Shown piece after piece: positions 1 through 7,875 of a DNA stretch of 50,807 bases (within the stretch, counting starts at the first letter, position 1; the number at the start of each line of letters is the position of its first letter). Source of the DNA: CAZNFR01 sp964572225 (GTDB lineage Bacteria > Bacteroidota > Bacteroidia > Bacteroidales > GCA-2748055). The notes beneath the pieces were generated by a model. It was not told where the DNA came from and searched no databases. It was given only the letters and a program-made list of their open reading frames with translations. The stretch is from contig CAZNFR010000020.1 in the NCBI GenBank assembly GCA_964572225.1, positions 1 to 50,807 on the forward strand. Direction: 5' to 3'. The position numbers and the translations under genes are program-made.

Positions 1-1037
1 GCAACAAGAATTTCAAGGATTTCCATAAATAATACAAAGGCGATAGACACCGGTGCTACCAGTATGGTTTTAAAAATAAAAATTACCGAAACAAGGCTTA
101 AAACGATAATATGACCTGCCGTAATATTGGCAAAGAGCCTGACCATGAGTGCGAAGGGTTTAGAGATCAATCCGATAATCTCTACCGGTATCATGATGGG
201 AGCGAGCCAAATCGGAACTCCCGGGGTTGCAACCACATGTTTCCAGTGATTTTTGGTTCCGCTGAATTGTGTGATAATGAAAGTGATAAAGGCCAGTGTA
301 AAGGTAACGGCAATATTTCCTGTGACATTTGCCCCAAAGGGAGGTAGTGGAGGAACCAGCCCCATCAGGTTATTTAATAATATAAAAAAGAATACCGTTA
401 AGAGATAGGGCATAAAACGCTCATACTTGGCATGTCCGATGTTGGGTTTGGCAATTTCATCCCTGATAAAGACAACGATGGGCTCGAGAAAGGCATTGAC
501 TCCGGTGGGAACCACGTTTTTCTCCCTTTTATATACCTTACCCATTCGGGTGAAGATCAACAAAAGTAGTAAAGCCGAAAAAAACATCGCGACCACATTT
601 TTCGTGACCGAAAAATCCAGGGGTTTGACTATTTCCCCGTTCCGGGTCTCTTCCAGAATTTTACCTTTATTTTCCCCTTCGTGCGAGATAAAAAAGCCCT
701 TATGATGATGGCCGTGAGCCAGTCTTGATGACATGAATACCTGAAGTCCCTGATCTTTACTGTAAAGGATTACGGGAAGATACAAGCTTATGTGCTCTCC
801 TTCGGCATTGGTCCAAAGGTGCCATTCGTGGGAATCTCCAATATGATCGAGAATGAATTCACCTGCCTTGAATTCTTTTTCTTCACCATGACCGGAATCG
901 GCGTGTTCAACCGTTTCGGATTGAGATTCATTATGCGGGGTGGTTTGGTGGGGATCCTCAGCCTGCAGGCCGGGAAAGAAAAGGGATATCATTACAACCC
1001 ATAACACCAGTCTTTTAGGAGGCCATTCCATTTTCAT
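1..1037 (-). CDS. atpB: F0F1 ATP synthase subunit a, C-terminus beyond the window
   Basis: The reading frame starts at an ATG at 1037 (a second in-frame ATG is at 1031) and is still open at base 1. Subunit a forms the proton half-channels beside the c-ring in the inner membrane. A cleavable-looking hydrophobic start is followed by a long polar, His- and Glu-rich periplasmic segment (roughly residues 25-115), the extension usual in Bacteroidota AtpB. Next come membrane helices and the signature RLFANITAGH, which holds the essential arginine. The start overlaps the end of the upstream small membrane gene by 23 bases, suggesting translational coupling. The c, b and delta subunits would lie further left, outside the window. 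Identification is secure; only the C-terminal end is missing. Confidence 0.95.
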   Translation of the reverse strand, partial: MKMEWPPKRLVLWVVMISLFFPGLQAEDPHQTTPHNESQSETVEHADSGHGEEKEFKAGEFILDHIGDSHEWHLWTNAEGEHISLYLPVILYSKDQGLQVFMSSRLAHGHHHKGFFISHEGENKGKILEETRNGEIVKPLDFSVTKNVVAMFFSALLLLLIFTRMGKVYKREKNVVPTGVNAFLEPIVVFIRDEIAKPNIGHAKYERFMPYLLTVFFFILLNNLMGLVPPLPPFGANVTGNIAVTFTLAFITFIITQFSGTKNHWKHVVATPGVPIWLAPIMIPVEIIGLISKPFALMVRLFANITAGHIIVLSLVSVIFIFKTILVAPVSIAFVLFMEILEILV

Positions 1038-1431
1038 CTGCACCCTGGGGTTTATTTGTGCGTAAAACTGAGACAAATGTAAACAAAAGATAAAAAGTAT
1101 ACGATAAATACAGAATAAAAAAAGTAACCAGAAAACTTATATCCAGCTTCTCCGAGCCTAATGCAAATACAGCAAGCAGCACCAGAAAAAGCAGAAATTT
1201 CACCACCAGAGAAAGGAGGGTGTTGATCACCCCCTTCGTTTTTCCTTTTTCTTGTCTGTACTGGAAAATAAAACTCACAATAATCGAAATCAGAAAGGAA
1301 GATAAGATCAAAAGCAGGCTCTGCCTGAAAGGTAGTCCGATCTCCAGAAGATCATTTATAACCCATGAAAACCCTGTAAATAGCAGGGCCATACACAGTA
1401 AAACGAGGTATACCTTCAGGGATTTTTTCAT
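1015..1431 (-). CDS. Small four-helix membrane protein of the atp operon
   Basis: 138 residues with about four hydrophobic helices (near residues 8-25, 35-55, 70-90 and 95-118) and a charged RQEKGKTKG loop in the middle. No catalytic motif is visible. It lies between atpZ and atpB, the place where atpI-like or unnamed hydrophobic proteins sit in many atp operons. A role in ATP synthase assembly or c-ring insertion is therefore plausible, but this is inference from position. Its 3' end overlaps the atpB start. The family is not recognised beyond hypothetical ATP-synthase-associated membrane protein. Confidence 0.75.
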   Translation of the reverse strand: MKKSLKVYLVLLCMALLFTGFSWVINDLLEIGLPFRQSLLLILSSFLISIIVSFIFQYRQEKGKTKGVINTLLSLVVKFLLFLVLLAVFALGSEKLDISFLVTFFILYLSYTFYLLFTFVSVLRTNKPQGADENGMAS

Positions 1432-1514
1432 AAAAACTACCTATGTGTTAGTCAGGGATTCGGAAACCTTTTCCGGATCTCACCAAAAGAGATACGAAAG
1501 TTAGCAAAGAATGT

Positions 1515-1760
1515 TTACTTTTTAAATTTTATGAAGTCCCGAAGAGAGGCATAGAGTGCTATAAACACCCCTGAAATGGACATGATTATGATAAACAAGG
1601 GTTCGCCTTCACGATATTTTTCATCCAGCTTAAACCCGGCCCATACAAAAAATAAAATGATTCCGAGCATTTGAAAGGCAATACCGGTGTATTTGGCATA
1701 ATTTGCCAGGTTGGAATCCTTATTTTCCTTTTTCTCCTTTGACTTCGGCTGATTTTCCAA
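1515..1760 (-). CDS. atpZ: AtpZ/AtpI family ATP synthase accessory protein
   Basis: Two transmembrane helices around a short FKLDEKY loop are typical of the AtpZ/AtpI family (putative F0F1-ATPase subunit), thought to help c-ring assembly or Mg/Ca handling. The only in-frame ATG is at 1811, which would bury 92 bases in the bactofilin gene and give an N-terminus unlike the family. I prefer the TTG at 1760, giving 81 residues beginning MENQPKSKEKK, which looks like a natural charged N-terminus. It still overlaps the bactofilin gene by 41 bases. The gene is followed by the small membrane protein and atpB. Confidence 0.75.
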   Translation of the reverse strand: MENQPKSKEKKENKDSNLANYAKYTGIAFQMLGIILFFVWAGFKLDEKYREGEPLFIIIMSISGVFIALYASLRDFIKFKK

Positions 1761-2115
1761 GATTATACTGGTTTTGGCCTCCCATGTCACATTTCCCAGT
1801 GAAAATGGCACCGGGTTCTATAGCCAGCTTATTAGTGGTAATCTCTCCAACCAGCTTTGACTTGGATCTGAGTGAAAGCAGCTCCTCAACAAAAACCTTT
1901 CCTTCCACACTTCCTTCCACATCAAAGTTTTTGCAATGTACCTCACCGTTCATCTTACCGCCGTCACCCACAATAACTTTACCTTTGGTATTTAATTGAC
2001 CCTTCAGGGTTCCGTCAACTCTGATATCTCCGTTGGAGGTTACGTTCCCCTCAATTGTAGTTCCTGTACCAATTAAATTGATAGCCTGGTTGTCTGCTTC
2101 ATAGTTTTTTGCCAT
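1720..2115 (-). CDS. Bactofilin (polymer-forming cytoskeletal protein)
   Basis: 131 residues with the DUF583 beta-helix pattern. From about residue 12 to 112 there are repeated short strands with glycine turns, such as GDIRVDGTLKGQL and GEVHCKNFDVEGSVEGKV. Bactofilins self-assemble into nucleotide-free filaments at the inner membrane and organise cell-wall enzymes or cell shape. The disordered, Lys-rich tail after residue 115 is usual. It sits directly upstream of the atp genes and its end overlaps atpZ, so it is probably cotranscribed with them. This is a common Bacteroidota arrangement and need not imply a functional link. Confidence 0.92.
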   Translation of the reverse strand: MAKNYEADNQAINLIGTGTTIEGNVTSNGDIRVDGTLKGQLNTKGKVIVGDGGKMNGEVHCKNFDVEGSVEGKVFVEELLSLRSKSKLVGEITTNKLAIEPGAIFTGKCDMGGQNQYNLGKSAEVKGEKGK

Positions 2116-2197
2116 GTCGGGAGTATTATAAAATGCAATTAATTAAGAACGGGTAAAGATAAGAATTATTTTACGAACCCTAAGGTCAGGAATTGCC

Positions 2198-3199
2198 TCA
2201 GGATGGATCATAAGCCCATTTCAAATAAACGGCACCCCAGGTAAAACCACCCCCAAAAGCGGTCAGAATCAAATCCTCTCCTTTTTTAAGCCGGGGTTCC
2301 CACTCCCAAAGGCATAAAGGAATGGTTGCGGCAGTAGTATTGCCATACTTTTCAATATTGATCATAACCTTTTCTTTCTCAAGTCCCATCCTCCTTGCTA
2401 CTGCCTCAATAATCCGGTTATTCGCCTGATGCGGCACCAGCCAGAGGTTACTTTCAGGAGAAAGGTTGTTTCTTTTCATAATCTCTACCGATACATCTGC
2501 CATTTTTGAGACCGCAACTTTAAATACAGCCTGGCCTTCCTGATATATAAAATGCCATCCTTTGTCAACCGTTTCATGAGTTGTAGGATGTAGAGATCCA
2601 CCAGCCTTCCGATAAAGATATTTCCCACCCGATCCATCAGATTCAAGTATGTGATCAATGATCCCAGCATTCTCATCAAAGGTCGGTTCAATTAAAACTG
2701 CTGCTGCAGCATCGCCGAAGAGGGGACAGGTGGTACGGTCCGTATAATCGGTAATGGACGACATCATATCGGCCCCGACAAGAATAACCTTCTTATAAGC
2801 ACCGGATGTAATGAAGCGGTTTGCCGTTTCCAGTCCGAAGATAAATCCCGAACAGGCAGCAGCAAGATCAAACCCCCAGGCATTCTTTAATCCGGCCTTA
2901 TGAGCGATCAAATTGGCGGTGGAAGGAAAACTCATATCTGGCGTGATGGTAGCCACCACGATGAGATCAATCTCCCCGGGTCGAGTGTTCGTTTTTTTCA
3001 GCAGCCCCTTCACCGCCTCAGCTCCCATATCGGAAGTCGCCTTCCCCTTTTCTTTCAGAATCCTTCTCTCCTTTATTCCTATCCTCTGCATGATCCATTC
3101 ATCAGAGGTATCCACCATTGTACTCAGTTCATCATTGGTTAACCTGTATTCCGGTAACCATGCATGAATACCGGTGATTGCCGCTCTTAAATTTGCCAT
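2198..3199 (-). CDS. fabH: 3-oxoacyl-[acyl-carrier-protein] synthase III
   Basis: 333 residues with the thiolase fold. FabH condenses acetyl-CoA or another short acyl-CoA with malonyl-ACP to start fatty acid synthesis in the cytoplasm. The triad is visible: Cys116 in AAACSGF, His257 in PHQAN and Asn287 in YGNTTAA. The start ATG overlaps the plsX stop by one base (TAATG), so translation is probably coupled. Position after plsX in a yceD-rpmF-plsX-fabH operon is standard. Priming-substrate preference (acetyl or branched acyl) cannot be told by eye. Confidence 0.97.
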   Translation of the reverse strand: MANLRAAITGIHAWLPEYRLTNDELSTMVDTSDEWIMQRIGIKERRILKEKGKATSDMGAEAVKGLLKKTNTRPGEIDLIVVATITPDMSFPSTANLIAHKAGLKNAWGFDLAAACSGFIFGLETANRFITSGAYKKVILVGADMMSSITDYTDRTTCPLFGDAAAAVLIEPTFDENAGIIDHILESDGSGGKYLYRKAGGSLHPTTHETVDKGWHFIYQEGQAVFKVAVSKMADVSVEIMKRNNLSPESNLWLVPHQANNRIIEAVARRMGLEKEKVMINIEKYGNTTAATIPLCLWEWEPRLKKGEDLILTAFGGGFTWGAVYLKWAYDPS

Positions 3200-4140
3200 T
3201 ATTCTATCGCTTCTTTAATGTTATTAATCAGAATATTGGAAGCAACCTCGCGGGTATGAAGGATCATATTCTTAATCGCTTTGCTGTTGGATATGCCATG
3301 TCCAACAACCACCGGTTTGTTGATACCCAGTATAGGTGTACCTCCAAAATTTTCAAAATTAAAAAATTCGAAAAAACCTTCCTGAATTTTTTTCATTTTT
3401 AATAGTTTGTAAAAACCTTCGGCCTCCTTTAAGATGATATTCCCCACAAAACCATCTGTGACCAGCACATCCGCTCCCGGGTCAATAAAAAGGTCATTGG
3501 CTTCAATATTGCCTGCAAATCTGAAATCAGAACTGTCGGTCATCAGCTGATAGGCCGATCTCGAAGCAAGGTTCCCCTTGTCCTCTTCAATTCCAATGTT
3601 AATAAGTCCGACTGTCGGATCCTGAAGATTATGCACACTCATACAATAGGCCTTGCCCAATATCCCATACTGGTATAGTACATCCGGTCGTGTATCCGGA
3701 TTTAGTCCCACATCAAGGAGAACCTGAGGTTTTTCATGGAAATTAGGAATATTGGCGGCTATGGCTGGACGGATTATGCCGGGTATCAGGTTGATAACCT
3801 GACTTGCTCCTATCATCATGGCACCGGTATTGCCTGCACTACAAAATGCATCAATCCTTCCGGACTTTAGATCGCGGAAAGCTTTATGAATTCCGGATTC
3901 CTTCTTTCGGGTAAAGGCCTTATAGGGGTTATCGCTCATTTCAATAACCTCCTGGCAATCTACAATTTCAATTCTTTGGGAATTATAATGCTCTTCCGGA
4001 AGAAATTTTCTGTAACTCGTTCCGGTTACATAAAAAACCAGTCCGGTATCGGAGGACAGTTCACCAAGTGCGAGAATACTTCCTGAAATGGTGGATTCAG
4101 GAGCATAATCTCCGCCCATAATGTCGATACCAATACGCAT
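3199..4140 (-). CDS. plsX: Phosphate acyltransferase PlsX
   Basis: PlsX converts acyl-ACP to acyl-phosphate for phospholipid synthesis and acts peripherally at the membrane. The N-terminus RIGIDIMGGDYAPE is the family signature, and the segment CSAGNTGAMM is also diagnostic. An ATG at 4155 is in frame, but I choose the one at 4140, because the family starts directly with the RIGIDIMGGD strand; this gives 313 residues. It lies 29 bases after rpmF and its stop overlaps fabH by one base. Nothing is missing or unusual. Confidence 0.96.
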   Translation of the reverse strand: MRIGIDIMGGDYAPESTISGSILALGELSSDTGLVFYVTGTSYRKFLPEEHYNSQRIEIVDCQEVIEMSDNPYKAFTRKKESGIHKAFRDLKSGRIDAFCSAGNTGAMMIGASQVINLIPGIIRPAIAANIPNFHEKPQVLLDVGLNPDTRPDVLYQYGILGKAYCMSVHNLQDPTVGLINIGIEEDKGNLASRSAYQLMTDSSDFRFAGNIEANDLFIDPGADVLVTDGFVGNIILKEAEGFYKLLKMKKIQEGFFEFFNFENFGGTPILGINKPVVVGHGISNSKAIKNMILHTREVASNILINNIKEAIE

Positions 4141-4169
4141 GCCTGAAGGGTACAAGACCCGGAAAGGGG

Positions 4170-4364
4170 TTAACTAAGCTCGTTCTCCTTATCAATGACG
4201 AGCTTGCCCTTGTAGTAAAGGTTTCCGTCAACATAATAGGCATGGTGCCTTCTGTGAACAGTTCCGGTTGTGGGACATACAGACAGTGTGGGTGCTTCTG
4301 CCTTATAGTGAGTACGTCTTTTATCTCTCCTGGTCTTGGAAGTTTTCCGTTTTGGATGTGCCAT
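4170..4364 (-). CDS. rpmF: 50S ribosomal protein L32
   Basis: 64 residues, very basic at the N-terminus (MAHPKRKTSKTRRDKRR) with SVCPTTGTVHRRHHAYY in the middle, as in bacterial L32. Only one cysteine remains of the zinc-binding set, so this is the zinc-free form. It lies six bases after yceD, the usual partner, and before plsX. Confidence 0.97.
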   Translation of the reverse strand: MAHPKRKTSKTRRDKRRTHYKAEAPTLSVCPTTGTVHRRHHAYYVDGNLYYKGKLVIDKENELS

Positions 4365-4370
4365 TTTATT

Positions 4371-4901
4371 TTAATTTTTTTTCATTAGTTTCGATAGTAC
4401 CTCCCATCTGGGATCCATCACATGCTTTTCTTCCCCTGGGGAATGCTCTTCAATTTTCCTTAACATTTCCGGATCACATTCAGGTTTACCATCCTCACCT
4501 ACAGGATGAAACCGCTGGGGAGGAATATTCAGTATTGAAAACTCATAGATGTACTGCGCAACGTTAATTCGGGTTTCATCCCGGGGGATCATGACCACAC
4601 GATCCGATATTTCCTCCTCTTTTTCACCCAGGCGTATGTATAATTCTTCATTTGCCTTCACTGGATGATCAAAAAATTCCAGGCATCTGTCGCAGGCAAC
4701 CCTTAAACTACCGTTAATCCCAAACCCGAGTTCAAGAAACGAACTTTTCCTTTTAAGAGTAAGATCAATATTCAGATTCCCGCCTTGTACATCCGGATTG
4801 TCAAAATGTTTAAAGAACTGATCACTGGCTTCAAACTCGTATTCATGAATCCCTTCTTTTAATCCGTAGAAAGGAATCATGTATTCATCTATCCAACTCA
4901 C
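4371..4901 (-). CDS. yceD: YceD family protein (DUF177), 23S rRNA accumulation protein
   Basis: 176 residues. The CDRCLEFF motif near residue 72 is the CxxC centre of DUF177. YceD proteins are needed for normal 23S rRNA levels in some bacteria and are almost always linked to rpmF, as here. The start at 4901 is supported by a near-perfect Bacteroidota promoter at 4922-4952, which would give a leader of about 14 bases; a second in-frame ATG is at 4880. It is first in the rpmF-plsX-fabH operon. Function is by family only. Confidence 0.9.
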   Translation of the reverse strand: MSWIDEYMIPFYGLKEGIHEYEFEASDQFFKHFDNPDVQGGNLNIDLTLKRKSSFLELGFGINGSLRVACDRCLEFFDHPVKANEELYIRLGEKEEEISDRVVMIPRDETRINVAQYIYEFSILNIPPQRFHPVGEDGKPECDPEMLRKIEEHSPGEEKHVMDPRWEVLSKLMKKN

Positions 4902-4921
4902 GTCGCCAAAATTTAGTGGTG

Positions 4922-4952
4922 CAAAAGTAGGAATTATAATTTATTTACCAAA
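4922..4952 (-). promoter_or_regulatory. Bacteroidota sigma-A-type promoter of the yceD operon
   Basis: Read on the minus strand: TTTG at 4949-4952, a 19-base spacer, then TACTTTTG at 4922-4929. This matches the Bacteroidota consensus TTTG-N19-TAnnTTTG at every fixed position. The expected transcript start near 4915 lies about 14 bases before the yceD ATG. Confidence 0.8.
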
Positions 4953-5014
4953 CAAGATTGACAAATTTAAATTGACTGGAAATGAATGTTCTAAAGGAAA
5001 CTAACCCGGTATCC

Positions 5015-5389
5015 TTAAAGCTCCCGGTCAATGGCTTCCATCAGATTATCAATGAAGTAATCATTTTTCGGAATGTAAGAGGTGGCTCCGCCTTCCTTAT
5101 ACCACTCCTGCATGATCTCATCATCCAGATTTGACAATACCAGAACAGGAATGTCTTTGTGGGTTTTCCTGATTTCTTTCAAAGTCTGCAGACCATTGGC
5201 AGGTACCTGACCATCGTCCTTAAATACATGGTCAAGAACAATGAGGTCGGGATTTAAATGAAGATTATCAATGCAATCTTTGCCACTTGAAAAGGTTTTT
5301 ATGTCGTAATCACGCTGATTATTAAACGTGTATTCCAATAAATTTAATATCATGGTGTCGTCGTCGACAAAAAAAACCAGTTTGTTCAT
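5015..5389 (-). CDS. Stand-alone response regulator receiver domain
   Basis: 124 residues forming a single CheY-like receiver with no output domain. The acidic pocket is FFVDDD (Asp9-11), the phospho-acceptor is Asp53 in IVLDHVF, the switch Ser is Ser86 in LVLSNLD, and the conserved Lys is Lys108 in YIPKND. Such proteins act by protein-protein contact or as phosphorelay intermediates. No histidine kinase gene is adjacent, so its partner lies elsewhere. The 113 bases between it and the yceD promoter hold no terminator that I can see. Confidence 0.93.
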   Translation of the reverse strand: MNKLVFFVDDDTMILNLLEYTFNNQRDYDIKTFSSGKDCIDNLHLNPDLIVLDHVFKDDGQVPANGLQTLKEIRKTHKDIPVLVLSNLDDEIMQEWYKEGGATSYIPKNDYFIDNLMEAIDREL

Positions 5390-5800
5390 TTTTTAAGCCC
5401 GTAAAATTATTATCTATCCTGATTCATTTCCCCCTAACACATGTGTCTAAACTTTCCAAAATTAAAATCATCTGGAAAAGTGAAGGGGTAAAACTATATA
5501 ATTGTGTTTAATTCTAGAAACAATTCAGAATATTTAATTGCCTAATTGATAAACTCCCTGATCAAGAGGTTTAATATTGCTTTCCATAGGATATGATTAT
5601 CAATGACTTTCATGTGTTTTACATAATCTTTGAACTAGCCTGTTCCCTACGTAGTCCTTTGGTGATTTATAACATTCAATCTCTCTGCTCGTCTTAGGAT
5701 TGTTCCGTTCCGTTTTTAGGTTTGGATAATGCCCCGGGAATTTAAAGGCTCGGGGCATTATTATTACCCTATCCGGTGTATCTTTACATCCGGTTAAATC
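5390..5800. other. Gene-free 411 bp gap with inverted repeats
   Basis: No credible coding frame is present on either strand. It contains a nested fold at 5430-5487 (CCCC pairing with GGGG around an ACTTTCCA/TGGAAAAGT stem), a 10-base palindrome ACACATGTGT at 5437-5446, a weak plus-strand promoter-like pair (TTTG at 5629-5632, GTCCTTTG at 5654-5661) and the strong hairpin at 5725-5762. Together these could mark a small RNA. No named RNA family is recognised and no tRNA T-loop is seen. Confidence 0.4.
5725..5762. other. Strong hairpin upstream of the aminotransferase gene
   Basis: The arms AATGCCCCG (5728-5736) and CGGGGCATT (5751-5759) are perfectly complementary, and flanking T-A, A-T and G-T pairs extend the stem to about 12 pairs around a 14-base loop. 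The plus-strand tail is ATTATTACC and no T-run follows on either strand, so it is a poor intrinsic terminator. It could be the end of a small RNA or a leader structure. Confidence 0.5.
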
Positions 5801-6619
5801 ATGGAAATTGCTTCAGACATATACTTGCGGAATCATAAGGTACTTGCCTCCGAATCATTCGACCCGGGTTTTCTGCTGAAGGGAACCAATGTTTACGAGG
5901 TTTTAAGGGTAATAGAAGGGATCCCACTTTTTCTGGAGGACCATTTTCTCCGCTTTTCGGTTTCCATACAAAAGCAAATGCCAGATACTTCGGTGAGCTT
6001 ATCTTTATTTAATGAGCAGATTATTTTTTTTATCAGAACCTCCTGTCTCAGGTTTGGAAATATCAAGGTGGTTTTCCATGCGGATGAACACGGGTCTGAT
6101 TTATTTATTTACCAGATTCCGCACTTTTATCCCGATCCCTCAATGTATAAGATGGGAGTGACTTCCATGACCATAGAAATGACACGTCCCGATCCCAATT
6201 ACAAGAACTGGCGCCCGGGTTTTAAAGAAAAGATCGCCAATTTGAAAAAAGATTCCAACGTTTATGAAGTCCTCCTGTCGAATACCCAAGGATACATAAC
6301 CGAGGGAAGTCAGTCGAATTTCTTTATAATTTCCGGCGAAACCGTTTGTACCCCACCTTCTGAATTAATCCTGCCCGGAATAACCCGGCAAAAGGTTTTG
6401 GCCATTCTTTTAGCATCCGGCATTACATTAAGAGAGATGAATATTGAAAGTAATCTTTTGCATACTTACTCATCCGCCTTCATTTCCGGCACTTCTCCGA
6501 AAATTCTGCCACTCTCTAAAATAAATAATATTACTTTTGATGTCAGTAATAAGATCCTAAGACACATCATGTCCAACTATGATGAAATGATCCGGGAGTA
6601 TATTCAAAAAAAGGTCTGA
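5801..6619 (+). CDS. Class IV PLP-dependent aminotransferase (IlvE/PabC-like)
   Basis: 272 residues. Fold type IV features: NVYEVLRV near residue 30, GYITEGSQSNFF near 167 and LPGITRQKVL near 193. Counting back 33 residues from the TEG glutamate, the spacing seen in E. coli PabC, places the PLP lysine at Lys135 in PNYKNW. Members of this superfamily include branched-chain aminotransferases, D-amino acid transaminases and 4-amino-4-deoxychorismate lyase. The sequence alone does not choose between them, and no pabAB gene lies nearby. A near-consensus -7 box TATCTTTA at 5779-5786 implies a very short leader. It is followed 44 bases later by lhgO and may be cotranscribed. Confidence 0.85.
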   Translation: MEIASDIYLRNHKVLASESFDPGFLLKGTNVYEVLRVIEGIPLFLEDHFLRFSVSIQKQMPDTSVSLSLFNEQIIFFIRTSCLRFGNIKVVFHADEHGSDLFIYQIPHFYPDPSMYKMGVTSMTIEMTRPDPNYKNWRPGFKEKIANLKKDSNVYEVLLSNTQGYITEGSQSNFFIISGETVCTPPSELILPGITRQKVLAILLASGITLREMNIESNLLHTYSSAFISGTSPKILPLSKINNITFDVSNKILRHIMSNYDEMIREYIQKKV

Positions 6620-6663
6620 ATGCCCGGTTCTGTCTGTAAAAGGTAACTCCAAAAACCGGTTGA

Positions 6664-7875
6664 ATGAATTCTGATGTAATCATTATTGGCGGAGGGATTG
6701 TCGGACTTTCCACGGCTTTGAAACTGGCTGAAAAAGGTCGGCATCTGAAAATTACCCTTCTCGAAAAGGAAAAGGATGTTTCACTTCATCAAACAGGTAA
6801 CAATAGCGGGGTTATTCATTCAGGGATCTATTATCGTCCAGGAAGCCTGAAAGCTACCAACTGCCTCCAGGGATTCGATAAACTTATCCGGTTTGCCGAT
6901 GAGAATGAAATCCCGTACGAATTATGCGGAAAACTGATCGTCGCCACGCATAAGCGGGAACTGCCCCGATTGGAAGACCTGTATAAAAGAGGAATCGCGA
7001 ACGGACTTGATAAGATCCACCGGATCGGGCCATCCGAGGTGAAAGATTATGAACCCCATGTGAATGCAATTGAAGCCATCCACCTGCCCTACACCGGGAT
7101 CATTGATTACCGGGCTGTTTCGGTAAAAATTAAGGAGATCATTGAGTCGAAATACGGAGTTAAGGTGGATCTGAACCAGGAAGTGAAAGCATTGAATAAG
7201 CACTCCGATGAGGAGATCCTGGTTTTGACCCAAAAAGAAGAGTACCGCACGAAATTCGTTATTAATACCAGTGGATTGTTTGCTGATCGGATAGCCAGGC
7301 TTACCCATTCAAAAGTCCCATACAGAATTATACCCTTCAGAGGAGAATATTATAAGATAAGACCCGAACGAACACACCTGGTAAAAAATCTTGTCTATCC
7401 GGTACCGGACCCAGAGTTTCCGTTTCTGGGCGTGCATTTTACCCGGAATATCCACGGTGAAGTGGAAGCCGGTCCGAATGCGGTTTTTTCCTTTAAACGA
7501 GAAGGCTACCGGAAAACAAGTTTTTCCATCACCGATACCTGGAGTTCCCTTTCCTGGCCAGGTTTCCAAAAGGTAATATGGGGTCATCTTGGAATGGGGC
7601 TGGGTGAAATTTACCGCTCCTTCAGTAAGTCTGCTTTTACCCAGGCTCTTCAAAGATTGATTCCGGAAATTCAAAAAAAAGACCTGGTGAGCGGTGGGGC
7701 AGGAGTCCGTGCCCAGGCTTGTGATATCCGGGGTAAGTTGATTGATGATTTTCTTTTTCTGGAAGACCGAAATTTTCTGCATGTGCTGAATGCTCCCTCT
7801 CCGGCGGCTACTGCCTCCTTCTCTATCGGGGAACACATTGCCGATAAGGCAATCCAGAGATTCAGTAAATCCTAG
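6664..7875 (+). CDS. lhgO: L-2-hydroxyglutarate oxidase, FAD-dependent
   Basis: 403 residues of the DAO superfamily. The FAD dinucleotide motif is IIGGGIVGLSTAL (residues 6-18), followed by the LhgO hallmark TGNNSGVIHSGIYY near 46-59 and a C-terminal GGAGVRAQAC segment. The enzyme oxidises L-2-hydroxyglutarate to 2-oxoglutarate at the membrane and passes electrons to quinone, repairing a side product of malate or lactate dehydrogenase. The stop codon shares the bases CTAG (7872-7875) with that of the convergent rsgA. Upstream is the aminotransferase gene. Confidence 0.94.
   Translation: MNSDVIIIGGGIVGLSTALKLAEKGRHLKITLLEKEKDVSLHQTGNNSGVIHSGIYYRPGSLKATNCLQGFDKLIRFADENEIPYELCGKLIVATHKRELPRLEDLYKRGIANGLDKIHRIGPSEVKDYEPHVNAIEAIHLPYTGIIDYRAVSVKIKEIIESKYGVKVDLNQEVKALNKHSDEEILVLTQKEEYRTKFVINTSGLFADRIARLTHSKVPYRIIPFRGEYYKIRPERTHLVKNLVYPVPDPEFPFLGVHFTRNIHGEVEAGPNAVFSFKREGYRKTSFSITDTWSSLSWPGFQKVIWGHLGMGLGEIYRSFSKSAFTQALQRLIPEIQKKDLVSGGAGVRAQACDIRGKLIDDFLFLEDRNFLHVLNAPSPAATASFSIGEHIADKAIQRFSKS

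Noticed and set aside
5502..5527. AATTGT...ACAATT dyad as a further Rex-like operator
   Set aside because: The arms are separated by 14 bases rather than 6, and there is no gene for Rex control next to it.
5725..5762. Calling this hairpin an intrinsic terminator
   Set aside because: The stem is strong, but there is no T-run on either strand, and no upstream plus-strand gene ends here.
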